DNA from: a candidate division FCPU426 bacterium
GTDB lineage: Bacteria; Oederibacteriota; Muellerivitia; Muellerivitales; Muellerivitaceae
Direction of reading: 5' to 3'
Length of the DNA stretch: 55,305 nt
Assembly: GCA_003152075.1 (NCBI GenBank)
Contig: PLZG01000030.1
Coordinates: 1 to 55,305 of the forward strand
Positions 7,823-15,760 of this stretch are shown here, in pieces. The position numbers and the translations under genes are program-made. Every line of letters starts with the position of its first letter. Position 1 is the stretch's first letter. The notes beneath the pieces are model-generated. The model worked only from the letters and a program-made list of their open reading frames with translations. It had not been told where the DNA came from and searched no databases.

Positions 7823-9034
7823 TCAAACGGACAAAGGCAGGGGGATTAATTGTTTCAGGGCCTCGGCGTTATCAGGGGTGGCTTGTTCCGTGATTAATTT
7901 CCGGGCCCAATCTAATATTTTGGGCTGGTTCCAAAGAAGGACTCCCTTGACCTTCTGGTCCTCCAGGTAAGCCACCACGCCCTTACGGAAAGGGATTTCC
8001 CAAGCGGAAAGGGCCTTCATTTTAGAGTCCAGTTTGCCGACAGCCTCAAATCCCAGGTCGAACAAGTCCGAATAGAAATAAGGAAGGTAGACATAGGCCT
8101 GGGAACCGCCCGCCATGTTGATCCCGGCGCATTTCCCCTGGGCGCTCGCGTTATCCCAATGCTCCAAGCGGATGTCCTCGCCCAGTGCCTCGCAGGGAAA
8201 AAGCGCCAGGTCGCCTGCCGCGAAAATTTCATGCCGGGAAGTCCTTAAATACCTGTCAACAATCACGCCCTTGTCGATTTGGAGTCCCGCCGATTGCGCA
8301 AGCGCGGTTTCCGGATCGATCCCGATCCCGGCGATTACCCACCCCGCCTCCAATTCCTTGCGGCCTTTGGTGGTGACCTTCACTCGGTTTTCCAGGGAGG
8401 TGAAATGAGCCGGTTCATCTTCCGTGATAAAAGAGACGCCCTTATGCTTGTAGAAATCCGTAACAAAGGCCGAAAGGTCGGAAGGAAATATTTTCTCCAA
8501 CAATTTTTTTCCCTTAAAACACATCGTCACCTTTTTGCCCAAATGGGAAAGGCCGGCCGCCAATTCAGCCCCGATGAATCCCCCGCCTATAATGAGGAAA
8601 TCTTTCACGTTGGGGATCGCCTCCGTCAGTTCGAGATAATCCTTGGCGTTTCGGAAATAGTGGACCGACTTGCCCGCGCGAGGGAACTCGCGGGGACTAC
8701 CGCCCGTGGCGATTAATAATTTGGAATAACCAAAATGGTGCCCGGCCGCGTCGATAACTAAACGCTCTTCCGCGTTAATTTTTTTCGCGGTAGTTTTAAA
8801 ATGCAACTCCACCTTTTGATGGTGGTAATAGTTATCGTCAAAAATAAAGATATCATCGAAAACCTTTTTATCCCATAACAAATCCTTCGAAAGAGGCGGC
8901 CGGTTATAGGGCAAGATATCCTCGGCGCTCAACAGGCCGATACTTCCGGTCTTATCAATCTGCCGGATTCCCTCGATGGCCGAGGCTCCCGCTAGGCCCC
9001 CGCCGATGATTAGGTACTGATATTGGTGTTTCAT
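7823..9034 (-). CDS. FAD-dependent pyridine nucleotide-disulfide oxidoreductase
   Basis: This 403-residue flavoprotein has an N-terminal FAD Rossmann motif (LIIGGGLAGASA), a second dinucleotide fold for NAD(P)H near residue 150 (FLIIGGGFIGAELAAGL), an ATGGSPR segment, and the C-terminal FAD motif IFAAGDLALFP. There is no CxxC or CxxxxC redox pair, so it resembles ferredoxin/rubredoxin reductase or AIF-type NADH oxidoreductases rather than a disulfide reductase. The ATG at 9034 has GGGAAAG upstream. It lies 31 bp after the PorV-OmpA gene, in the P4 operon. It could reduce the rubredoxin-like protein near 22.6 kb; that link is speculative. Confidence 0.93.
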   Translation of the reverse strand: MKHQYQYLIIGGGLAGASAIEGIRQIDKTGSIGLLSAEDILPYNRPPLSKDLLWDKKVFDDIFIFDDNYYHHQKVELHFKTTAKKINAEERLVIDAAGHHFGYSKLLIATGGSPREFPRAGKSVHYFRNAKDYLELTEAIPNVKDFLIIGGGFIGAELAAGLSHLGKKVTMCFKGKKLLEKIFPSDLSAFVTDFYKHKGVSFITEDEPAHFTSLENRVKVTTKGRKELEAGWVIAGIGIDPETALAQSAGLQIDKGVIVDRYLRTSRHEIFAAGDLALFPCEALGEDIRLEHWDNASAQGKCAGINMAGGSQAYVYLPYFYSDLFDLGFEAVGKLDSKMKALSAWEIPFRKGVVAYLEDQKVKGVLLWNQPKILDWARKLITEQATPDNAEALKQLIPLPLSV

Positions 9035-9065
9035 AGCGGCTTTCCCTTTTACCCTTTTCCACGCT

Positions 9066-10421
9066 TTAGTCCCGACCGGGCCTCGGTTGGATGATCTTGA
9101 TTTCCACCCGGCGGTTGGGGGCCAATTGGGCCTCCGTCATACCGAGGACAATAGGGTCGTCATCGCCTCTTCCTAATGTAAGGACTTGCCAACCGGGTAC
9201 GCCGCGGGAAAGGAGATGAGTCCTCGTGGCCTCAGCCCGGGCCTCGGATAATCCTTGGTTGTGCGCTTCCGTCCCCTCTTCCGAGGCAAAACCCGACAAA
9301 ACAACGTGGTCCTGGGGACGGCTCAGCAGGTCGTCTCCCAATTCGTCCAACTCCTGGGTGAATTCCGGAGTCAGGTCGGCCTTGTCAAACGCGAATTGGA
9401 TATTCTTGTTAATTTTTTCCAATAACTTCACGACCGGACTCGGGAGTGGCGGCGGGGGAGCCGGTTTGTCCAATTTTATTAGGAGCGAAATCAGGTTGCT
9501 ATTTCCCACATATCCATTACTCATGAAGGCGTAATTCAGTTGGAACGCTCCAATATTGACCCCCGCGCCGAAGGTCAAGCCATTAACATCCGATCCCAAT
9601 TTATTTTCCGAAATCTGGTCTCCCGCTCGCAAGGCGAAGGTCCCCCGGTACCAATACTCGAAGCCCACCGAGCCGGCAATCGCCTTGGCTTGGCCCAGGG
9701 GGAAATCGGCGTCCACGGCCACGTTGAAGGCGTGCAGCCGGTTGACGATGGTGTCTGTTTTAAAAGCCAGGGCCGCTTTCAGGACCGTCGGCAGGTTCAT
9801 CCCTTGAAGCTGGGCCCCGACATTTTCAACAGCCACGCCTAAGGACAAATGCGGGATGATCCCATGCGCCATCAGCCCAGCGTCAACGCCCACTCCGCTT
9901 CCTATGGTACCCCCGATATTTTGTTGGAAATATTTGGCCGCCAACCCCACGTCTATTTTACGGCCCAAGGCTATGCCATAACCCAAACCCATATTGAATC
10001 CATTCGGGTTGAAGGTTCCGTTGGGAACCGGGGCGCCGTTTACAATCGTGTAAGAGTCAACGGTCCCCAAGCTCAAATAATCGAAACTCAAACCCAGCCC
10101 GCTGATCTCACCTAGCGGAATCCCGGCGGATAGATGCTCGACCGCCACGCCTTGAAACCAATTGTTATGGGTCAGCAAAAGCTGGGGACTGTCGATTTGG
10201 ACCAATCCGGCGGGGTTCAATTTAAAGGTGCTGATGTCTTCCCCCATGGCGCCGAAGGCGCCGCCCATACCCGCGGCACGGGCGCTATCGGGAAACTTGA
10301 GCCAGGGCGCGGCTTCCTGGGACGCGCTTTGGTTGGTTTGGTCGGCCCGAAGGGTCAGGGGTCCTAAGGCCATCAGGAAAAAGAAAGTGAGGCTGATTTT
10401 TCGAAAGGAGAAATTTTTCAT
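9066..10421 (-). CDS. PorV/PorQ-like outer-membrane barrel fused to an OmpA peptidoglycan-binding domain
   Basis: A signal peptide (MKNFSFRKISLTFFFLMALGPLTLRA) is followed by a PorV/PorQ (UPF0164-like) barrel opening (SARAAGMGGAFGAMGEDIS, then NPAGL). After a Pro-rich hinge (PAPPPPLPSP) comes an OmpA-like domain (IQFAFDKADLTPEF, HVVLSGFASEEGTEAHNQGLSEARAEA, ending NRRVEIKI). PorV-type barrels in Bacteroidota carry type IX secretion substrates; OmpA domains bind peptidoglycan. The ATG at 10421 overlaps the stop of the upstream DUF3494/C-terminal-domain gene (ATGA), so the two are translationally coupled. This start is more plausible than one 35 codons upstream, because the signal peptide begins here. 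The protein is 451 residues. Confidence 0.9.
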   Translation of the reverse strand: MKNFSFRKISLTFFFLMALGPLTLRADQTNQSASQEAAPWLKFPDSARAAGMGGAFGAMGEDISTFKLNPAGLVQIDSPQLLLTHNNWFQGVAVEHLSAGIPLGEISGLGLSFDYLSLGTVDSYTIVNGAPVPNGTFNPNGFNMGLGYGIALGRKIDVGLAAKYFQQNIGGTIGSGVGVDAGLMAHGIIPHLSLGVAVENVGAQLQGMNLPTVLKAALAFKTDTIVNRLHAFNVAVDADFPLGQAKAIAGSVGFEYWYRGTFALRAGDQISENKLGSDVNGLTFGAGVNIGAFQLNYAFMSNGYVGNSNLISLLIKLDKPAPPPPLPSPVVKLLEKINKNIQFAFDKADLTPEFTQELDELGDDLLSRPQDHVVLSGFASEEGTEAHNQGLSEARAEATRTHLLSRGVPGWQVLTLGRGDDDPIVLGMTEAQLAPNRRVEIKIIQPRPGRD

Positions 10422-11581
10422 GGTATCACCACCGCCTTGCGCGTAATTTGAATATTGGTCCCGTCCAAATAATTGATTTTGATTCGGACGAAATAAATTC
10501 CTGGGGCGACTCCTGTGGAGTCCCAATAGTGGTTACTGGTCCCGGTGAAAGAAAGGGTAGCGACACTTTCCCCGGCCACGTTGACGATTTCCCATTGGGT
10601 CGCCTTAGGCGGCTTATCAAAAAATAGGATGACTCGGTCACCCCGGTGGGCGGGGACAGGCGCCAACACCAATTGACCCGCTAATGAGCCCGATCCCGTG
10701 GAAGTGAAGACGGGCGCCCCCAGACCGCCGGATTGGCCTTGCAAAACAACCTGGCCGTTCCGGGCCAAAGCCTGTCCCGAGAAGCTCGCTCCAGTGAAAA
10801 AGTTGATGTCGGTGAGGGCCAGGATCGTTCCCTTGAAATCAGCGCCGGCGTTGATCGTGGCTGAACTGCCGATCTGCCAAAATACATTGGAAGCTTGGGC
10901 CCCGCCGATCAATATCACCTTCCGGCTGGTTGCGACGGTAAGGCCGGTTCCCGCCTGGAAAATGAAAACGGCGTTGGGACTGCCTTGGCCGTCCAGGGTC
11001 AGATCGCCCGTTGAGATAAGAAAGCCCGTGGCTGAGTTATAAACCCCCGGATAGAGGGTGATTCCCCCCAACTGGGGAAGTTGGGTGACGCCTAACCGAC
11101 CCGCCGCGTTGTTGTAAGCTGCGATCAAATCCACTTGGGCGGCCGCGGCGGCGCTATCGGCGATATGAAATATCCCTCCACAGCTCAACACGGGTCCTCC
11201 CGTCACGGCTGTTCCCGGGGATAAACCCAGGTCCCCGCAAAGTGTGGTGGAACCTGTGTTGGTGACCGTGGTACCGGCCAAAACCGCATAAGAAGCCGCC
11301 GATCCAAGCGGAACCGGCCCTTGCGCGGGTTGGGGCGTTGGGGTTTGGGTGATGGTAGGCGTTATCGTCACAGTGGGGCTATTGCTGGGAGTATTAGTGG
11401 GTGAATTAGTTGGAGTGTCGGTTGGGGTATTTGTCTGTGCCAACCCTTGCGACGGAAATATCCAAAGGGAACCCAACAGAAGCCCCAAAACAATAAAAGT
11501 CGAGCGAGAACAATTAGGCCAAGATGGCTTTATGACGCGGTATCGCGGGACGGAATTTATAAAAAATTTCTTTTTTTTCAT
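10418..11581 (-). CDS. secreted DUF3494 protein with Thr-Pro linker and type-A-like C-terminal domain, 387 aa
   Basis: The order is: signal segment (STFIVLGLLLGSLWIFPSQGLAQ), short Thr-Pro linker ([20 protein letters not shown]), DUF3494 domain (LGSAASYAVLAGTTVTN, CGDLGLSPGTAV, GDLTLDGQGSPNAVFIFQ, NVFWQIG), and a C-terminal FlgD/type-IX-like module (LVLAPVPAHRGDRVILFF, then GVAPGIYFVRIKI). The last module suggests surface delivery, and the gene is translationally coupled to the PorV-OmpA gene that follows. The ATG at 11581 has AAGGAG at good distance; an in-frame ATG 34 codons upstream overlaps the previous gene and is unlikely. The DUF3494 ligand is unknown. Confidence 0.9.
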   Translation of the reverse strand: MKKKKFFINSVPRYRVIKPSWPNCSRSTFIVLGLLLGSLWIFPSQGLAQTNTPTDTPTNSPTNTPSNSPTVTITPTITQTPTPQPAQGPVPLGSAASYAVLAGTTVTNTGSTTLCGDLGLSPGTAVTGGPVLSCGGIFHIADSAAAAAQVDLIAAYNNAAGRLGVTQLPQLGGITLYPGVYNSATGFLISTGDLTLDGQGSPNAVFIFQAGTGLTVATSRKVILIGGAQASNVFWQIGSSATINAGADFKGTILALTDINFFTGASFSGQALARNGQVVLQGQSGGLGAPVFTSTGSGSLAGQLVLAPVPAHRGDRVILFFDKPPKATQWEIVNVAGESVATLSFTGTSNHYWDSTGVAPGIYFVRIKINYLDGTNIQITRKAVVIP

Positions 11582-11613
11582 CGAAAACTCTCCTTTTGTT
11601 TTTACTACAGAAA

Positions 11614-12102
11614 TCATAAGTAGATATGCGCTCCCAATTCGCCATAGACGTTGAAAGTCGTGAGGCTTGCGGTGAAAAACCAAAGGGTCGGCACGGCTTG
11701 CAAATAAATATCCACCGGGAAATTTTTCTTATCAAAGATATAGCTAACCCCCACCGGAACCCGCCCCCCGAAAGCCGTGGGATTTTGGAGCAGCATGTTC
11801 CCGCCCAAGCCGATATAGATCGGCATCTGGTCGCCCATGTTGAAATTGTGCAAAAGGTAATCCAACTGCAGGATGACACTGCTGTTCCCGAACTTCACCG
11901 CGGGCTGAAAAGCCATTGTCCGGCCCACCCAAAACTTGCCCGAAACACCCCAGCTTCCGGGATCTCCCACCTCAAAGCCCAAGCCAAAATTTCCCCCGTC
12001 ATTGGTGGGGTGAGATTCCTCCGCCTTAGCGATAACCGTCTGCAAAAACAACCCGCCCGCCAAAATCGTCATTCCCAGAATCTTTTTAAATTTCAATGAC
12101 AT
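11614..12102 (-). CDS. small outer-membrane beta-barrel protein, 162 aa (paralogue of 24223-24726)
   Basis: A signal peptide (MSLKFKKILGMTILAGGLFLQTVIAKA) precedes alternating beta strands and a terminal aromatic/hydrophobic strand (VYGELGAHIYL), typical of small barrels. It shares GNFGLG, SGKxW, FQPAVKF, VILQLDYL, GVSYIFDKKNFPVD and VPTLWF with the protein at 24223-24726, so the two are paralogues. It is the first gene after promoter P4. The operon continues with a DUF3494 protein, PorV-OmpA, the oxidoreductase and the YihY protein, with gaps of 32, -4, 31 and 3 nt. I cannot assign a substrate. Confidence 0.85.
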   Translation of the reverse strand: MSLKFKKILGMTILAGGLFLQTVIAKAEESHPTNDGGNFGLGFEVGDPGSWGVSGKFWVGRTMAFQPAVKFGNSSVILQLDYLLHNFNMGDQMPIYIGLGGNMLLQNPTAFGGRVPVGVSYIFDKKNFPVDIYLQAVPTLWFFTASLTTFNVYGELGAHIYL

Positions 12103-12182
12103 ATTTGTCCTCTTTCATTACTGGCTGCGTTTTTTCAAACTCGTTTACCCGGGAATAATCATTTTTTTAAGAAGGGTTCAAA

Positions 12183-12223
12183 ATAAAGGGGCCCGCACCC
12201 AAGGAGAGACCTAGGTGCGGGCC
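12183..12223 (-). terminator. terminator-like hairpin inside the P4 leader
   Basis: Arms GGCCCGCACC and GGTGCGGGCC (12190-12222) form a strong GC-rich stem followed on the minus strand by CCTTTATTTTG. It lies between promoter P4 and the first gene of its operon, so it could be a transcription attenuator; it may instead end read-through from 12494. Confidence 0.6.
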
Positions 12224-12304
12224 ACAACGCCGAGGGCTTTTGGGACCCTGGCGCCACTTTGTTTTGACTGCAATCCACAGCTATTGATTGTGGTTCTTGG
12301 TAAA

Positions 12305-12318
12305 GCAAGTTACATACC
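12305..12318 (-). promoter_or_regulatory. sigma-54 promoter P4 (five-gene operon)
   Basis: The minus strand reads GGTATGTAACTTGCT with GG-N10-GC spacing. It would drive the genes from 12102 down to 6959. The leader is about 190 nt and contains the hairpin at 12190-12222. Confidence 0.83.
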
Positions 12319-12412
12319 ACGCGTTGGTTCCGCGGGACGCTCTCGGCATCTTTCGAAAATACCGCTTTAAAGTGATAAGGAAATTTTTTAGGGGATTTTC
12401 ATTCAACGGAAT

Positions 12413-12449
12413 TATCAAATTGATTGATGCCAAAATCTCATTTTGATTC
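12413..12449. promoter_or_regulatory. enhancer-like inverted repeat for P4
   Basis: Half-sites TATCAAATTGA (12413-12423) and TCATTTTGATTC (12438-12449) form a palindrome centred about 113 bp upstream of the P4 -24 element. Confidence 0.72.
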
Positions 12450-12493
12450 GCTTTAAGAGAGAGAGTTACCGCCGAGGTTTCAAAACAAGTTTG

Positions 12494-15019
12494 TTAGGGA
12501 TTGGTGATGTTATTGGTATCGAGCGTCACAGCGGCGACATGCGCCAAGGCTCGGCCCAGTAACGTGGCGCCAAGGTCAAAAGTGATTGACTGGTCGGCCA
12601 TGATTATTCCCACCATTGATGCGTCCGGCCCAATGGTGCAGCTGGTGCCCACCTGCCAAAAAACGTTGATGGCTTTCGCCGTCCCCGCCAAAATTACAGT
12701 TCCGGAGTTGATATTAAGAGCGCTTCCGACCTGGAAAATGAAGGCGGGATTTGGGTCTGTTCCGCCATCCAAGGTGACATTACCGTTTAACGCAAGCGTT
12801 CCGCCTGGCGAGGTTTGATAAAGGCCTGGGGAAAGTGTTAGGCCTGTCAAATCGCTTTCAACCGTTGTGGGGCCTGACCGGCTTAGGGCGTCATTATAAG
12901 CGGTGGTCAAATCCAATTGAGCTTGTGTGGCAGCGGAATTATTTACGTCCGAAACCCCACCACAACTCACAATTGGCGATCCTGTTACTGCGGTTCCCGG
13001 AGCCAACCCAAGACCTCCACAAAGTATGCTAGTTCCCGTGTTGGTAATGGTAGAGCCGGCCAAGACTACGTAATTCCCCGCTGTCCCGAGATTAATAATG
13101 GGGGTGTTGGTTGGAGTGTCTGTAGGGGTGTTAGTAGGCGTGTCGGTCGTTGTAACCGTTGGAGTATCCGTAGGTGAATCTGTCGGTGTATTAGAAGGTG
13201 TGCCGGTCGGGCTATCCGTCGGAGTACTAGTGGATGTATCAGTAGTTGTATTCGTTGGGGTACCAGTTGGCGTATCGGTTGGAGTAGTAGTTGGAGTATC
13301 CGTAAGTGTGTCAGTGGGCGAGTCAGCGGGTGTTTGAGTGGGTGTGTCCGTCAGCGTATTGGTTAAAGTGGCTGTAGGTGTGTTCGTCTGGGTGGCTGTT
13401 GGTGTATCTGTAGGCGTATTCGTCGGAGTTTCAGAAGCTGTGTTAGTTGGTTTGTCAGTGGGAGTATCGGTAAGTGTTCTCGTCGGGGTATTGGTTGGTG
13501 TCGCGGTGGGTGTATTGGTTAGTGTATCAGATGGAGTGTTCGTTAGGGTGTCAGAAGCTGTATTCGTCGGAGTTTCAGAAGATGTGTTAGTTGGTGTGTC
13601 GGTGGGAGTATCGGTCAGTGTGCTCGTCGGGGTATTGGTTGGTGTCGCGGTAGGTGTATTGGTTAGCGTATCAGATGGAGTGCTCGTTAAGGTATCAGAA
13701 GCTGTATTCGTCGGAGTATTAGAAGCTGTGTTAGTTGGTGTATCAGTGGGAGTATCGGTCAGTGTCCTCGTCGGGGTATTGGTTGGTGTCGCGGTGGGTG
13801 TATTGGTTAGCGTATCAGATGGAGTGTTCGTTAAGGTGTCAGAAGCTGTATTTGTCGGAGTTTCAGAAGAAGTGTTAGTTGGTGTTTCGGTTGGCGTATC
13901 GGTCAGTGTTCTCGTCGGGGTATTGGTTAGTGTCGCGGTAGGTGTATTAGTTGGCGTATTCGTCGGCGTGGTTGTTGGTGTATCGGTGGGCGTATTCATT
14001 GGTGTCGCAGTAGATGTATCAGTCAGGGTGTTAGTGGGTGTATCGGCTGGTGTATCCGTGGATGTGTCGGTCGGCGTATTCGTGGACGTTGCCGTTGGAG
14101 AATCGGTCGGAGTGTTTGTAAGCGAATCTGTTGGCGTGTTAGTCGGAGTATTTGTGGGTGTATTGGTTGGTGTTGGGGTAGGTGAGTCAGTGGGAGTGTT
14201 TGTTGGGGTATTGGAAGGTGTCTGAGTTGGCGTATTCGTAGAAGTAGCCGTTGATGTCGCGGTAGGTGTATCAGTCGGCGAATTTGTGCGCGAAGCAGTT
14301 GGAGTTTCGGTCGGAGTTTTGGTTAATGTATGAGTGGGAGTGTCAGTAAGCGTATTCGTTAGGGTGTTGGTAGGGGTTAGAGTGGGCGAATCCGTCGAAG
14401 TAGCGGTTGGTGTATTAGTAGGCGTTTTGGTAAGGGTAGGCGACGAAGTGTTCGTAGGAGTATCGGTCAGTGTATTCGTCGGTGTACTGGTGAGCGTGTT
14501 GGTTGGCGTTTGGGTGGAAGTGTTTGTTGATGTGTCCGTAGGGCTATTGGTCGACGTTGGCGTAGACGTGTTAGTCGGAGTTTCCGTGGACGTATTGGTT
14601 ATTGTGTTCATCGGCGAATTCGTGGCAGTGCTGGTGGGCGTGTTGGTAGGAGTTTTTGCGGGTGTATTAGTGGTCGTGTTAGTCCCCGTGGTCGTCACGG
14701 TCGAAGTTGGGGTCAAAGTTAGCGAAGGAGTTGGACTATTCGTAGGTGAGTTGGTAGGCGTGATCGTCGGGCTGTTCGTTGGAGCGTTTGTCGCTGTGAG
14801 GGTGGAGGTATAAGTCTGCATTGACAAGTGGGAACATGGTGTTAGGGTTGGATAAAATTTCAGTGAGTTTTTGATGGCGGAAATAATGCCGAAATTGAAA
14901 TCCGCGCGCAAATTTCCCGCGGACACAAAAAAGAATAAAATCGCCAAGGCGATAGAGCTTTGTTTTAACTTTTTCAGGATAAATTCTTTCTTAGAAGGGG
15001 TAAAAATACAGCCCCCCAT
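12494..15019 (-). CDS. secreted DUF3494 protein on a very long Thr-Pro repeat stalk, 841 aa
   Basis: A signal segment ([22 protein letters not shown]) is followed by about 570 residues of (T/S)xTP repeats (PTNTP, PTDTP, PTATP, SDTLT) and then a C-terminal DUF3494 domain ([58 protein letters not shown]). The likely design is a rigid, perhaps O-glycosylated stalk holding a beta-helix head off the cell. The stalk includes four copies of a 48-residue higher-order unit. The start is uncertain: the ATG at 15019 overlaps the upstream gene by 29 bp with a weak ribosome-binding site, and an alternative CTG lies at 14977. It shares promoter P5 with the barrel gene upstream. No membrane anchor or C-terminal sorting module is visible. 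Confidence 0.88.
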   Translation of the reverse strand: MGGCIFTPSKKEFILKKLKQSSIALAILFFFVSAGNLRADFNFGIISAIKNSLKFYPTLTPCSHLSMQTYTSTLTATNAPTNSPTITPTNSPTNSPTPSLTLTPTSTVTTTGTNTTTNTPAKTPTNTPTSTATNSPMNTITNTSTETPTNTSTPTSTNSPTDTSTNTSTQTPTNTLTSTPTNTLTDTPTNTSSPTLTKTPTNTPTATSTDSPTLTPTNTLTNTLTDTPTHTLTKTPTETPTASRTNSPTDTPTATSTATSTNTPTQTPSNTPTNTPTDSPTPTPTNTPTNTPTNTPTDSLTNTPTDSPTATSTNTPTDTSTDTPADTPTNTLTDTSTATPMNTPTDTPTTTPTNTPTNTPTATLTNTPTRTLTDTPTETPTNTSSETPTNTASDTLTNTPSDTLTNTPTATPTNTPTRTLTDTPTDTPTNTASNTPTNTASDTLTSTPSDTLTNTPTATPTNTPTSTLTDTPTDTPTNTSSETPTNTASDTLTNTPSDTLTNTPTATPTNTPTRTLTDTPTDKPTNTASETPTNTPTDTPTATQTNTPTATLTNTLTDTPTQTPADSPTDTLTDTPTTTPTDTPTGTPTNTTTDTSTSTPTDSPTGTPSNTPTDSPTDTPTVTTTDTPTNTPTDTPTNTPIINLGTAGNYVVLAGSTITNTGTSILCGGLGLAPGTAVTGSPIVSCGGVSDVNNSAATQAQLDLTTAYNDALSRSGPTTVESDLTGLTLSPGLYQTSPGGTLALNGNVTLDGGTDPNPAFIFQVGSALNINSGTVILAGTAKAINVFWQVGTSCTIGPDASMVGIIMADQSITFDLGATLLGRALAHVAAVTLDTNNITNP
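13092..14820 (-). repeat. Thr-Pro coding repeat array with 144-bp higher-order units
   Basis: The DNA is a degenerate repeat whose basic coding unit is 4 residues (12 bp), often organised as 24 bp. Within it the marker CGTCGGGGTA recurs at 13481, 13625, 13769 and 13913, exactly 144 bp apart, so a 48-residue block was duplicated in tandem three times. Copies differ mostly by point changes. Confidence 0.9.
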
Positions 15020-15515
15020 TGAGAACCCATTGCAGATCGCCCAGGCTCACATTCCGGGAGTTGAGGCCGACAATTGGCATGGAAAAATCAAGCGATAGCG
15101 AAAACTCCCTGCTGAAAAAATATTCCGACCCGAATAAGGGCGCGAACTCATAACCGCTGCCGGAGACTCTAAAAGAGTCATCGGCGTTCAGGGCTGTATC
15201 AAAGGTGACATAACCTGCTTCCAATCCGGTAAACACGTTGAAATTACTTATCTTGGCGAAGCTCCAATAACCCCTCGCGGCGAAAACATTAATCCCTCCC
15301 CCGGTCGCGTACCTGAGTTCAGTGCCGATGTCCCTGTTGAAGTAATATTTCAAGCCAGCATATGGCCAACCTACTCCCACGCTTAATCCCGTGCGGATGT
15401 TGGAATAGTCTTCAGCTTCGGGAATGGGGGTTGGGACCACTTGGACTTTTTTGGCCCAAACAACGCAGGAATTAAGCAGAAGGAAAAAAACGATTAAACT
15501 AGCGAGTTTTCTCAC
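14991..15515 (-). CDS. outer-membrane beta-barrel protein, 174 aa
   Basis: A signal peptide ([21 protein letters not shown]) is followed by amphipathic strands ([46 protein letters not shown]) and an aromatic C-terminal strand ([10 protein letters not shown]). Together they indicate a small outer-membrane barrel. The start is the GTG at 15515, with GGGAGG upstream; the ATG at 15542 lacks such a site. It is the first gene after sigma-54 promoter P5 and overlaps or abuts the long-stalk DUF3494 gene, so the two are probably co-expressed. A role in anchoring or exporting the stalk protein is only positional inference. Confidence 0.8.
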   Translation of the reverse strand: MRKLASLIVFFLLLNSCVVWAKKVQVVPTPIPEAEDYSNIRTGLSVGVGWPYAGLKYYFNRDIGTELRYATGGGINVFAARGYWSFAKISNFNVFTGLEAGYVTFDTALNADDSFRVSGSGYEFAPLFGSEYFFSREFSLSLDFSMPIVGLNSRNVSLGDLQWVLNGGLYFYPF

Positions 15516-15582
15516 CCTTATTCCTCCCTGATCCATTTTCAAACAACTTCAATTGCGCATGGATTTCAGACAATGGAATAAA

Positions 15583-15596
15583 GCAATGATCATGCC
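15583..15596 (-). promoter_or_regulatory. sigma-54 promoter P5
   Basis: The minus strand reads GGCATGATCATTGCT with GG-N10-GC spacing. The -12 box is ATTGCT rather than CTTGCT. It drives the barrel gene at 15515 and probably the long-stalk DUF3494 gene. Confidence 0.78.
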
Positions 15597-15702
15597 CCGA
15601 AACTTCGAGCGCTTTGAAAAATAAAACACTTCTAAAGTGAGGAAATAAGGGCTGAAAGAACTATCAAATAATTTTCGGTTTAATCCGGATTCCGATTTTT
15701 AC

Positions 15703-15735
15703 GATCAAAATGATGTTTTTTTCTCGTTTTGATCC
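15703..15735. promoter_or_regulatory. enhancer-like inverted repeat for P5
   Basis: Half-sites GATCAAAATGA (15703-15713) and TCGTTTTGATCC (15724-15735) form a palindrome centred about 123 bp upstream of the P5 -24 element. Confidence 0.75.
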
Positions 15736-15760
15736 TCTTGAATCAGCAAAACCCACTCCT

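Noticed and set aside
13098-14813. Long plus-strand ORFs of Val/Gly repeats ([10 protein letters not shown]) opposite the Thr-Pro stalk, also at 16458-16769
   Set aside because: They are the antisense reading of the Thr-Pro repeat. No ribosome-binding site or promoter fits, and their low-complexity composition follows from the other strand.
13092-14820. CRISPR-like array, because of regular repeats
   Set aside because: Repeats are degenerate, in frame and coding (Thr-Pro); there are no unique spacers between identical repeats and no cas genes.
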